From Sphingobacterium spiritivorum (lineage in GTDB: Bacteria > Bacteroidota > Bacteroidia > Sphingobacteriales > Sphingobacteriaceae): a stretch of DNA of 64,000 nt. The stretch is from positions 3,472,001 through 3,536,000 of the forward strand of contig NZ_CP068082.1 in NCBI RefSeq assembly GCF_016724845.1, given 5' to 3'. The notes beneath the pieces are model-generated. The model had not been told where the DNA came from. It was given only the letters and a program-made list of their open reading frames with translations, and did no database searches. The position numbers and the translations under genes are program-made. Positions within the stretch are counted from its first letter, which is position 1, and each line of letters begins with the position of its first letter. Below are positions 43,139 to 51,603 of this stretch, in pieces.

Positions 43139-45160
43139 ATGAAGAATTCTAAACAGTTGCTTATGCTTACATTATTTCTGTTGTTATTTAGCACAAATAG
43201 TTGTAAAAAGAATGAGGTGATTTCTGACCTCAACAGCAATACTAATAAAAACCTCTCACTTGAAGAAGCCAGAACACATTTTGAAAAGAAATTTGCTATT
43301 TCTTCCACAGGTTTCAATAAAATAGCTTCAACAGAGATAACAATACATCAACATGATGAGAATAGTACAGTCATCATGAGTAAAAAGCCTATGTGGGATG
43401 GGTTTAAGTATAAAGAATTACTTTCAGGTTATCAGGCAGTATTGGTTCCAATTCATAAAGAAGGAGAATATTTAGAAGTTTCCGAAGGAAAGTTTGTGAA
43501 GTATGGATTTCTTAATTATTTAATGATGTATAAGGATTCTTCCAATACTATATTGACAGAATGGGTTCAATTAAAGCCTAGCCTTCAATGGATAGATTCA
43601 AAAATATCAAGAAAATACGATGGAGATATAATCATAAAAGACTGGCAGGGAACTGTAAAGAAAATATTTAAATTTCGTAATGGTGAAAAGGTTGATTACA
43701 GAAGTCCGTCTAATCTAGATAAACAGGCAACTTTGAAAAGAAAAATGGCTACTTTACCTCCAAATCAGTCCTATATCTGTACTACAACTAAAACTTTGAC
43801 TTTTAAACCGGGTAGTAACTGTCTTTGTGAGAATCATACATGGGCTGAACGAGGTCAATGTACCTGTCCTTATACGATGCCAGGAGTAGCAGGGAATTAT
43901 CCAAAACCAAGTGTTACTACTATCCATACTAGTGTTGATTGTGTACCATTGGATGAGGAAGAGCCTGCAGGAGGAGGTCCGCCGAAAGGTGGAGGAAATC
44001 AAGGAGAGAATGGAGGTAGTGGTGGATCAGGAGGAAATAGCGGAGGAAGTAGCCCTGAAGATTATCCTCCCGGTGCATGTAATCCTGATCCGAATTATAC
44101 TGTTCCGACGGTTCCGCCACCAGCTGGACAGAGTTATCAGATTCCTTGTTCAGAAATTGAGCTTCCGGTTGAAGATATTCCTAGCTCCGGTAGTGCCGGA
44201 GAACTTCTTATTTCTGCGTTTACTTTGAATGGATATAGTGTACCAACAATATCTCCATTATCTGACGAAGAAAATCAAGTACTTATAGATTTTATTTTTC
44301 AGCGAGGGGATAATGAAGATCTGATAGAAATAGCATATTGGGCAATGAATAAATTATCCTCAAATAGCATTACTTTGGGACAATTTGAAAATTGGTTTAC
44401 TGGGGAATCTTCTTATAATTCAAAATATGTCTTATGGGCAATTAACGAAATGAAAGAAAATAATTCTAATGATGTATTTAGTTATTTTAGTAATAAACAT
44501 ATAGATTATATTGATGATGGAGAAGGAAGTATTATCCATGATGATGGCAATTATGACACATCTGTAGCTCCCACAATTAATATATTGCAACAAATCACTT
44601 GGCCAACAATCCTACCAATTATTCCAATTGATAAATTTGTAAGATTTGATGGTTCTAATTGCTATACACTGGCTAAAAAACAAATCGAACTGATGGGGTA
44701 TACTACATCTGATTATTATGCGCATGATGCATATGGAGAAAAGCAGACGATTAATATTTTTAAAAAACCAAATGATGATTTTTATACAGAAGGTGAGGTT
44801 AATTTCACTGAATTACAAAGAGGAATAAATTATTTACATCATGCTTTAAAAAGAAATATTCCTATAGTTGTTGGAGTAGATTATGGTGCAACAAATACTG
44901 CTAATAACGATAATAAAACAACAGATCATTTCATTGTAATAGTTGGTATGGGCAATGATAGTAACGGGAACTTCTTCCAATATTATGATAGTGGTTCTAA
45001 TTTGATTAGTCAAGGTACTCATAATACTAATAAGCTATACTATAATCATATAACTGGGAAAGTTGAAGGTAAAGGTGTGCTTCAAAGAGAGGGGGCGAAT
45101 GGGAATGAGAATGTTCATTATATCATTACAATGATTAGAAAAAGTAAAACAAAAAAATAA
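43139..45160 (+). CDS. Lipoprotein with C-terminal papain/CHAP-like domain; candidate polymorphic toxin
   Basis: A 673-residue lipoprotein (STNSCKK, lipidated Cys22). Residues about 35-215 form an N-terminal domain starting SLEEARTHFEKKF. A Cys-rich patch (GSNCLCENHTWAERGQCTCP) and a Gly/Pro linker (about 275-305) follow. From about 490 to the end a separate domain shows Cys508 in GSNCYTLAKK, His597 in TDHFIVIVGMG and Asp617 in QYYDSGSN, in the order of a papain-fold peptidase or CHAP/NlpC-type amidase. Sequence is more AT-rich than neighbours. A small lipoprotein gene overlaps its stop (TAATG). Modular layout plus partner suggest a surface-delivered toxin, but a housekeeping hydrolase is possible. 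Confidence 0.6.
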   Translation: MKNSKQLLMLTLFLLLFSTNSCKKNEVISDLNSNTNKNLSLEEARTHFEKKFAISSTGFNKIASTEITIHQHDENSTVIMSKKPMWDGFKYKELLSGYQAVLVPIHKEGEYLEVSEGKFVKYGFLNYLMMYKDSSNTILTEWVQLKPSLQWIDSKISRKYDGDIIIKDWQGTVKKIFKFRNGEKVDYRSPSNLDKQATLKRKMATLPPNQSYICTTTKTLTFKPGSNCLCENHTWAERGQCTCPYTMPGVAGNYPKPSVTTIHTSVDCVPLDEEEPAGGGPPKGGGNQGENGGSGGSGGNSGGSSPEDYPPGACNPDPNYTVPTVPPPAGQSYQIPCSEIELPVEDIPSSGSAGELLISAFTLNGYSVPTISPLSDEENQVLIDFIFQRGDNEDLIEIAYWAMNKLSSNSITLGQFENWFTGESSYNSKYVLWAINEMKENNSNDVFSYFSNKHIDYIDDGEGSIIHDDGNYDTSVAPTINILQQITWPTILPIIPIDKFVRFDGSNCYTLAKKQIELMGYTTSDYYAHDAYGEKQTINIFKKPNDDFYTEGEVNFTELQRGINYLHHALKRNIPIVVGVDYGATNTANNDNKTTDHFIVIVGMGNDSNGNFFQYYDSGSNLISQGTHNTNKLYYNHITGKVEGKGVLQREGANGNENVHYIITMIRKSKTKK

Positions 45161-45852
45161 TGAAATCAACACTTATCCTTTTGTTATTAGTCTTGTTGCT
45201 AGGCTGTCAAACTAAACATATGAAATTTCAGGAGTCTCCAATTACAGGAGATACAATTTTTATTGATAAAAATAAATCATCACATCTATATATTGATCCT
45301 GATCCGGAGCGGCAATACACGTTTATTAATGCATACCACGAAAACATCAAATGCAAGACAATAAAAAATAATAAATTTCCAAACCAGTGGACAGAGATTG
45401 TCTTGCATAAAAACCAGTATTATTTTCATTTGTCGTTTGGTCCGGGAGGATTAAATAAATTTTTATTTTGTAATCATCATCTTTATCAGACCTTTAACTC
45501 GGGAGATGATCCGGAACCAGTTGAAATTATGAAAACAAATGTGATATCGGATAAAGAAGTGCAATATCTAGTGAGATATCGATATCAAAAATCTGAAACC
45601 TCAACTTTCATAGAAACAACTCGTCAAATTCGTATTTGTATTATTGATGAAAAAAGGAAAATTGCAGTTTTAGAAGAAACAGTAAAAGAAGATTTCGGCA
45701 GGAGATTTCATTTGGTAATAGCAAAAAATATAAAATATGATATTCCTGTCATGGTACACTATCAGAAAGAGATGAGGTTAATAGCATTTGACGATTTTGA
45801 TAAAATAAATTATGAAAAACTACTTCAAGAAAATGGGTTTAAATTAAACTAA
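45160..45852 (+). CDS. Small lipoprotein, candidate immunity partner
   Basis: A 230-residue lipoprotein, signal MKSTLILLLLVLLLGCQTK with lipidated Cys16. The mature part has no motif I recognise; it is rich in Lys, Asn, Tyr and charged residues and appears mainly beta-stranded (QYTFINAYHENIKC, EVQYLVRYRYQKSET). Its ATG overlaps the preceding stop by one base, so translation is coupled. It shares the low GC of the upstream gene. Position, size and membrane anchoring fit an immunity protein against the upstream hydrolase-like toxin candidate, by inference only. Confidence 0.55.
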   Translation: MKSTLILLLLVLLLGCQTKHMKFQESPITGDTIFIDKNKSSHLYIDPDPERQYTFINAYHENIKCKTIKNNKFPNQWTEIVLHKNQYYFHLSFGPGGLNKFLFCNHHLYQTFNSGDDPEPVEIMKTNVISDKEVQYLVRYRYQKSETSTFIETTRQIRICIIDEKRKIAVLEETVKEDFGRRFHLVIAKNIKYDIPVMVHYQKEMRLIAFDDFDKINYEKLLQENGFKLN

Positions 45853-46004
45853 AACTTAAGTAATGTATTTTTAATGAAATATTAATATGCCTAATAATTT
45901 TTCTGCCGTTTCATACGTATGTATTTTCCATATAATTTCCTGAATAAATCGCTCTTTTTTTAAGCTCCTCCTTAGCTTTTTGGTCTATTATTTAGAAATT
46001 CAAT

Positions 46005-46012
46005 TATATTTG
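46005..46012 (+). promoter_or_regulatory. Candidate -7 element of the HTCS gene, leaderless position
   Basis: TATATTTG ends 4 bp before the ATG at 46017. A TTTG at 45979-45982 lies 22 bp upstream of it as a possible -33. The expected start would coincide with the ATG. Confidence 0.45.
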
Positions 46013-46016
46013 AATT

Positions 46017-49000
46017 ATGACCTATAAGCCGAAATTAGTATACTTTCTTTTTTTGTTGCTGTTATTTCTACCTGATGTATTGTTTGCTCAGTACCGTTTT
46101 GACCATTTATCTGTAGCAGACGGATTATCCAACAGTACCGTGCTTTCTATCGGGCAGGACCGGAGGGGTTTTATGTGGTTTGGAACACGGGATGGACTCA
46201 ATCGTTATGACGGTCGTACTGTCTCGCATTATTCGAATACTGCCGACGATCCCACCACACTTATTGACAATGATTATATCTACAGTATCAAAGAAGATGA
46301 CACCGGTAATATCTGGTTTGGTTCACAGAAAGGGCTAAGCTACTATTCGCTGGCCGAAGACCGTTTTGAACAGATCAATTATCAGGTAGCTGGCAAAAGC
46401 AGGCCGCATTCATTTGCTATACTTTGCATTTATATCACAAAAGATAAAAGAATATTTTTCGGGACGAATGAAGGTTTAAGTTATCTGGAGAACAACAAAT
46501 CCCGGAAATTTATTCATATAGGTGATAAGGAAGGGCTTGTCGGTCAGCAGGTGAATACAATCTGTGAAGATGCTTCAGGGAATATTTGGGTAGGGACAGA
46601 TAAAGGACTAAATAAAATTCAAATCGGACAAAACCGTAAAATTGCAATAGAGCAGGCTCAGCTGTTGCAACCTTCCGGACCTTACTTTGTCAGAGCATTG
46701 GCATGCGTTGACGATCAACTCTACGCAGGAATAGATAATAAGGGAATTATACGGTATGATCTCAGGAAAGGTACACTGCATAAGTATACAAAGGAGAATG
46801 GAAAATTAAGCAATAATATTATCCGCAAAATCATCTATTCCAAAAGATCCGGTAAATTGTATATCGGCACAATGAGCGGATTGACGATAGAGGATCTGAA
46901 AAGCGGTCGTATAGATCAGATACACAAAGATCTTTCCAATAGCAGCAACCTTTCAGATAATTCCATTAAAGATATTTTCGAAGATAAAGACGGTTCTATT
47001 TGGCTGGGAACCAATTTCGGAGGTGTATCTGTATTCCACCCGACCAAATCCTATTTTAAAATATACAGGGCTAATCCGTACGTCAATAGTTTAAGCGGAG
47101 ATCTGATCAGCCAGTTGAAGGTCGACCGGTTTGACAATCTATGGATAGGAACCGAAGGCAACGGTCTGGATTATCTGGACCGGAAAACCCAGCGGTTTAC
47201 CAGTATATCGGGGACTTACGGGCAGATTCGTTCTTCCACAGTCAAATCCATATGGGTAGATGCAGACCGTATATGGATTGGTTTGTTTGACGGTGGAATA
47301 GATGTGCTGGGGCAGAATGGAAATAATATACAGTCCTTATCTCCCGGTTTGCATAGTCTTAATCAGGGATATATAAGCAGTATACAACGGCATCCGGACG
47401 GAAAATATTGGATCGGCACCGCCTCCAACGGAATCAATATTTATGACAGCACACATCAGCGCTTTTCTTATATCAACGATACCTCCAAAGTTCGTTTGTC
47501 CAACAATTACATAAAGGATATACTGATCGATCAATCTGCGAATGTTTGGGTTGGGACAGTTAAAGGATTAAATGTCCTGTGGAAGAATACCACCCAGTTT
47601 GAGCTGTATGAGATAGGAGAGGAAGGGCTGACATCATCTTATATCCATTGTATCCGGGAAAGTCCATCCAAAGAAATATGGATAGGCACCTACAAGGGAG
47701 GGGTCTATAGATTTGATAAATCCACACATAAATTTGATCGCTGGAGTACACAGGAAGGGTTGCCAAGTCCTAATATAATGTCGCTTGAATTTGATGAACA
47801 GGGAATGGTATGGGTAGCAACGGATAAAGGATTGGCCAGACTAAATCCCAAAACCGGCAATATCCAGCTTTTTGATACACATGATGGATTACCCTCTTCC
47901 GAATTCAGCCTTAACGCTTCCACCCGTGCGCATGACGGTCGTTTGTATTTCGGGACCTATAAAGGACTTGTGGAAATCAATCCATGGCAATTCAGCGGAC
48001 AAACTAAGAATCCCGAAATCCGGCTTTCAGCACTCAAGCTGTTCAATACCATTGTACACCCTCATGATGCTACCCATTTGCTGGAGCAGGATATAAGTCT
48101 CATGCCCGGGCTCACCCTCAACTACGACCAGAATTACTTCACTATAGATTTTATTTCCATTGACTATATCAATCAGTTTAAAATAAAATACAGGTACAAA
48201 CTGGATGGTTTTGATCAGGAATGGAACAATGTAGACCAACCTGTGGCCAGTTATACTAATCTTTCCCCCGGTAATTATACCCTGCTGCTCAATGCGACAA
48301 ATGCAGATGGTAAATGGGGGGATAAACCGTACGAGCTGACCATCAAAGTTCGGCCCCCGCTCTGGCAGACCTGGTGGGCTTATGTGCTCTATGCGCTGAT
48401 CTTGCTTTCCGGAGGATATCTTTTTGACCGCTTCAGACGCCGGCAGATCCAATTGAGCAATGAACTGCTCTATCAGCAAAAGTATGCAAAGGATCTGGAT
48501 GGTCTCTATCAGGCAAAACTGGACTTCTTCACTAAAATTTCACATGAAATCCGTACACCACTGACGCTGATTGTCGCTCCGCTGGATAAATTGATGGAAC
48601 AGATCCGGGAAAAAGAAACGGGATCATATTACCTCAGTATCATCAAAAAGAATGTGGATCGCCTCTTGCTGATGGTCAATGAATTGCTGGACTTCCGGAA
48701 AATAGAAGAAGGTAAAGTGGAGTTAAAATTACAACAAGTCATGTTGTTGCCCTTTATACAGGAACAGGTTGAACTGTTTCAGGAGGCTTTTCATACGGGA
48801 GAGATCGGGTTCACTATGAAATGTACCGTTACAGAGCCTGTTTATCTCGATCCTTATCAATTCAGTAAGGTAATGTCCAACCTGCTGGTCAATGCGATCA
48901 AATTTACACCTGCAGGCGGATCAATCAGTATCGTGGCAGAGAGACAGCAAAGTCAGGTGGCTGTCGTCATAGCAGATACAGGTATGGGGATAGCTGAGGA

Positions 49001-50027
49001 AGATCTGGGTAAAGTATTTGCCAATTTTTATCAGAGTGACCAGGTGCGTGAAAAAGGCTGGGGAATAGGATTGTCACTTTGTAAAGCCATCGTTGAACAG
49101 CATGGTGGAACAATCCGTGTCCAATCTAGTGCTCAAAAGGGAACCGCATTTACCATTTTACTGCCAGCCTCCTTACCGGACTTAGGTGCTGTAAATCCGG
49201 AAAATACAATATTCCGGCATGACAACACGGAGGTCAGTGCTCCGTTTGCCGGGCAGACCCTCATACATCCTAAGTTGAAAAGAAGCCTTCTGATTGTAGA
49301 AGATAACAGAGATGTCGCAGACTTTTTGCTCAAATCACTGGAGCTTGAATATGATGTATATACGGCAGCCAATGGCGAAGAAGGTGTGCAGATGGCATTA
49401 GAGATCCTTCCCCAATTGATCATTTCTGATGTATCTATGCCAAAGATGGACGGTGTGGAGCTCACGCGTATACTGAAGTCTGATCCCGCAACCAGTCATA
49501 TTCCTGTAATTCTCTTAACTGCAATGGACAAAGAGGTACAGATCACAGCGGGATATCTGGCCAAAGCCAATGCATATATTATCAAACCATTTAGTATACA
49601 GGTATTATTACTGCAGATAAGCAACCAGCTGGATCATGTAGACCGGCTGAGAGAAAAATATACGGAATCACTCTTAAATCCTTCTTCAGAAGAAACGTAT
49701 ACGGATCTGGATGCTGTTTTTCTGAAAGAATTGAAATCACATATAGAAAACAGGCTGGAGGATGCAGATCTGCGTGTCACGGATCTCATAGCACATATGG
49801 GAGTTTCACAAACTGCCTTTTATAAAAAAGTCAAGGCACTTACCGGACTGACGATAGGTGATTTTATAAAAATACTACGTCTCAATCGTGCAGCGGCATT
49901 ATTACAGGAGACAGATTTGCCGGTGTCCCAGATTGCCTATAAAGTTGGTTTCAACGATCCTAAATATTTCAGTAAAGAGTTCAAAAAATATTTCGGAAAG
50001 AACCCTACGGATTATTCAAAAAAATAG
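46017..50027 (+). CDS. Hybrid two-component system regulator (HTCS)
   Basis: A 1336-residue one-protein sensor and regulator. A signal peptide (ending DVLFAQ) precedes about 14 propeller repeats (e.g. GNIWFGSQKGLSYYS, GSIWLGTNFGGVSVF) forming the periplasmic sensor, then a Y_Y_Y domain (about 725-790) and one membrane helix (WAYVLYALILLSGGYLF). In the cytoplasm lie a kinase with His843 in SHEIRTP, the ATPase G boxes, a receiver with Asp1138 in ISDVSMPKMDG and a C-terminal AraC-type HTH (about 1230-1336). HTCS proteins bind oligosaccharides and switch on the adjacent PUL. The next seven genes encode glycosaminoglycan use, so unsaturated GAG disaccharides are the expected signal. Confidence 0.95.
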   Translation: MTYKPKLVYFLFLLLLFLPDVLFAQYRFDHLSVADGLSNSTVLSIGQDRRGFMWFGTRDGLNRYDGRTVSHYSNTADDPTTLIDNDYIYSIKEDDTGNIWFGSQKGLSYYSLAEDRFEQINYQVAGKSRPHSFAILCIYITKDKRIFFGTNEGLSYLENNKSRKFIHIGDKEGLVGQQVNTICEDASGNIWVGTDKGLNKIQIGQNRKIAIEQAQLLQPSGPYFVRALACVDDQLYAGIDNKGIIRYDLRKGTLHKYTKENGKLSNNIIRKIIYSKRSGKLYIGTMSGLTIEDLKSGRIDQIHKDLSNSSNLSDNSIKDIFEDKDGSIWLGTNFGGVSVFHPTKSYFKIYRANPYVNSLSGDLISQLKVDRFDNLWIGTEGNGLDYLDRKTQRFTSISGTYGQIRSSTVKSIWVDADRIWIGLFDGGIDVLGQNGNNIQSLSPGLHSLNQGYISSIQRHPDGKYWIGTASNGINIYDSTHQRFSYINDTSKVRLSNNYIKDILIDQSANVWVGTVKGLNVLWKNTTQFELYEIGEEGLTSSYIHCIRESPSKEIWIGTYKGGVYRFDKSTHKFDRWSTQEGLPSPNIMSLEFDEQGMVWVATDKGLARLNPKTGNIQLFDTHDGLPSSEFSLNASTRAHDGRLYFGTYKGLVEINPWQFSGQTKNPEIRLSALKLFNTIVHPHDATHLLEQDISLMPGLTLNYDQNYFTIDFISIDYINQFKIKYRYKLDGFDQEWNNVDQPVASYTNLSPGNYTLLLNATNADGKWGDKPYELTIKVRPPLWQTWWAYVLYALILLSGGYLFDRFRRRQIQLSNELLYQQKYAKDLDGLYQAKLDFFTKISHEIRTPLTLIVAPLDKLMEQIREKETGSYYLSIIKKNVDRLLLMVNELLDFRKIEEGKVELKLQQVMLLPFIQEQVELFQEAFHTGEIGFTMKCTVTEPVYLDPYQFSKVMSNLLVNAIKFTPAGGSISIVAERQQSQVAVVIADTGMGIAEEDLGKVFANFYQSDQVREKGWGIGLSLCKAIVEQHGGTIRVQSSAQKGTAFTILLPASLPDLGAVNPENTIFRHDNTEVSAPFAGQTLIHPKLKRSLLIVEDNRDVADFLLKSLELEYDVYTAANGEEGVQMALEILPQLIISDVSMPKMDGVELTRILKSDPATSHIPVILLTAMDKEVQITAGYLAKANAYIIKPFSIQVLLLQISNQLDHVDRLREKYTESLLNPSSEETYTDLDAVFLKELKSHIENRLEDADLRVTDLIAHMGVSQTAFYKKVKALTGLTIGDFIKILRLNRAAALLQETDLPVSQIAYKVGFNDPKYFSKEFKKYFGKNPTDYSKK

Positions 50028-50186
50028 CTCCTAAAGCATAACAGAAGCATATTGTAAAATTTTCACCCTAAAAAAGTAAAATATTACCCCGTTCAGCTCT
50101 CCGGATCTTTGAATATTTGACTATCGGAATGCAGATACACGCTATACCGATACGACCAAATTGTAGATAAACTTAATACGTGATCA

Positions 50187-51587
50187 ATGGGAACCTTGAA
50201 CCAAATTGTTTTTCTGTTCACCTTATTCATGCTGACAACAGGGTCTGTTAGCGCGCAGCAGCGTCCTAATATTATTCTTATTCTGTCAGACGACGGAGGA
50301 TACGAAGACTTTGGCTGTTATGGCAGTCAGGATATTCCTACTCCACATATAGATGCCCTGGCTAAGGGCGGAATTCGTTTTACCAACAGCTATGTCACCG
50401 CTTCTGTATGTGCACCCTCACGTGCGGGGCTCTTAATGGGACAATATCAACAACGAAGTGGATTTGAACACAACGTTTCTGATTTACCTGCAGACGGCTA
50501 TCAGATACAGGATATCGGTTTGTCTGATACCGTTCGTACCATTGCAGATCAGATGCAATCAAACGGATACGAAACAATGGCTATAGGGAAATGGCATCAG
50601 GGAAATGAGACAAAGCACCATCCTCTCCACAAGGGGTTTAATCATTTTTTTGGATTTATAGGTGGCCACAGAAGCTTTTTTCCTATCCGAACCGCTATTA
50701 AGCAGGAAGAAAAGATCCTGAATGATTATACTGAAGTAGATGAAAAAGATGTCTATTACCTTACGGATATGTTTACGGACAAAGCCATATCCTACATGCG
50801 CCAAAAACGTGATAAACCATACTTCATATACCTTTCCTATAATGCAGTGCATACCCCTGTGGAGGCAACTCCTCAAAAGTTAGCACAGTTTGCGCGCCTC
50901 AAAAATGCTCATCGTCGGAGTTATGCCGGACTAATGTCCGCTATGGATGACGGTATAGGCCGTATCGTAGAAGAGCTAAAGAAAACCGGGCAACTGGAAA
51001 ATACTTTACTTATTTTTCTCAATGATAATGGTGCTGCCACCAATAACGGAGCAGATAATGGTCCTTTGAGAGGACTTAAAGGATCTAAATGGGAAGGCGG
51101 AATCCGTGTTCCTATGATTATGCACTGGCCGAAACAGTTACAGGCAGGAAAAGATTACAAGGGCTTAGTCAGTTCGCTCGATCTGGTTCCTACCTGCGTT
51201 GCTGCGGCACAAGGAACAGTAAGATCAGACATGCAGCTGGACGGGGTAAATATTTTACCGTTTCTGACCGGCAAAAATAAGCAGGAGCCTCATGATTTTC
51301 TCTGCTGGAGAAGAGGAGTTGCAGCCGCTATCCGCAAAAAACAGTGGAAACTTATTCAGGTCCGGGGAGAATCGCCCTTATTATTTGATCTGAGCCGGGA
51401 TAAAGGGGAGACTAGAAATCTGGCAGAAACCCATCCCCAAAAGGTAAAAGAACTGACTGCACTCCTGCAGCATTGGGAACAGGGACTGGACAATCCGCAC
51501 TGGACAAGTTCCTATGGAGATTACAATCAGATTATGAAACATAAAATGGACGTCATCGGAAGAAAGATGGAACGCCAGTATCCTTAA
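50187..51587 (+). CDS. Exported S1-family sulfatase
   Basis: A 466-residue arylsulfatase-type enzyme with signal ending SVSAQQ. Metal ligands start in ILILSDDGGYEDFG (Asp35, Asp36). The formylglycine site is Cys75 in SVCAPSRAGLLMG, the C-x-P-S-R motif converted by a maturation enzyme (not in this window). Later AIGKWHQGN and LIFLNDNGAATNNGADNGPL carry the remaining active-site Lys, His and Asp-Asn. It should remove sulfate esters from glycosaminoglycan fragments. It lies between the HTCS gene and the lyase gene and presumably begins the PUL operon. Regioselectivity (4-O, 6-O or 2-O) is not readable. Confidence 0.9.
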   Translation: MGTLNQIVFLFTLFMLTTGSVSAQQRPNIILILSDDGGYEDFGCYGSQDIPTPHIDALAKGGIRFTNSYVTASVCAPSRAGLLMGQYQQRSGFEHNVSDLPADGYQIQDIGLSDTVRTIADQMQSNGYETMAIGKWHQGNETKHHPLHKGFNHFFGFIGGHRSFFPIRTAIKQEEKILNDYTEVDEKDVYYLTDMFTDKAISYMRQKRDKPYFIYLSYNAVHTPVEATPQKLAQFARLKNAHRRSYAGLMSAMDDGIGRIVEELKKTGQLENTLLIFLNDNGAATNNGADNGPLRGLKGSKWEGGIRVPMIMHWPKQLQAGKDYKGLVSSLDLVPTCVAAAQGTVRSDMQLDGVNILPFLTGKNKQEPHDFLCWRRGVAAAIRKKQWKLIQVRGESPLLFDLSRDKGETRNLAETHPQKVKELTALLQHWEQGLDNPHWTSSYGDYNQIMKHKMDVIGRKMERQYP

Positions 51588-51603
51588 TAATATTCACTTA
51601 CCT

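Noticed and set aside
43911..44228. Plus-strand 105-codon ORF within the toxin-like gene
   Set aside because: Overlapping frame created by the Gly-rich repeat codons; no start context or family features.
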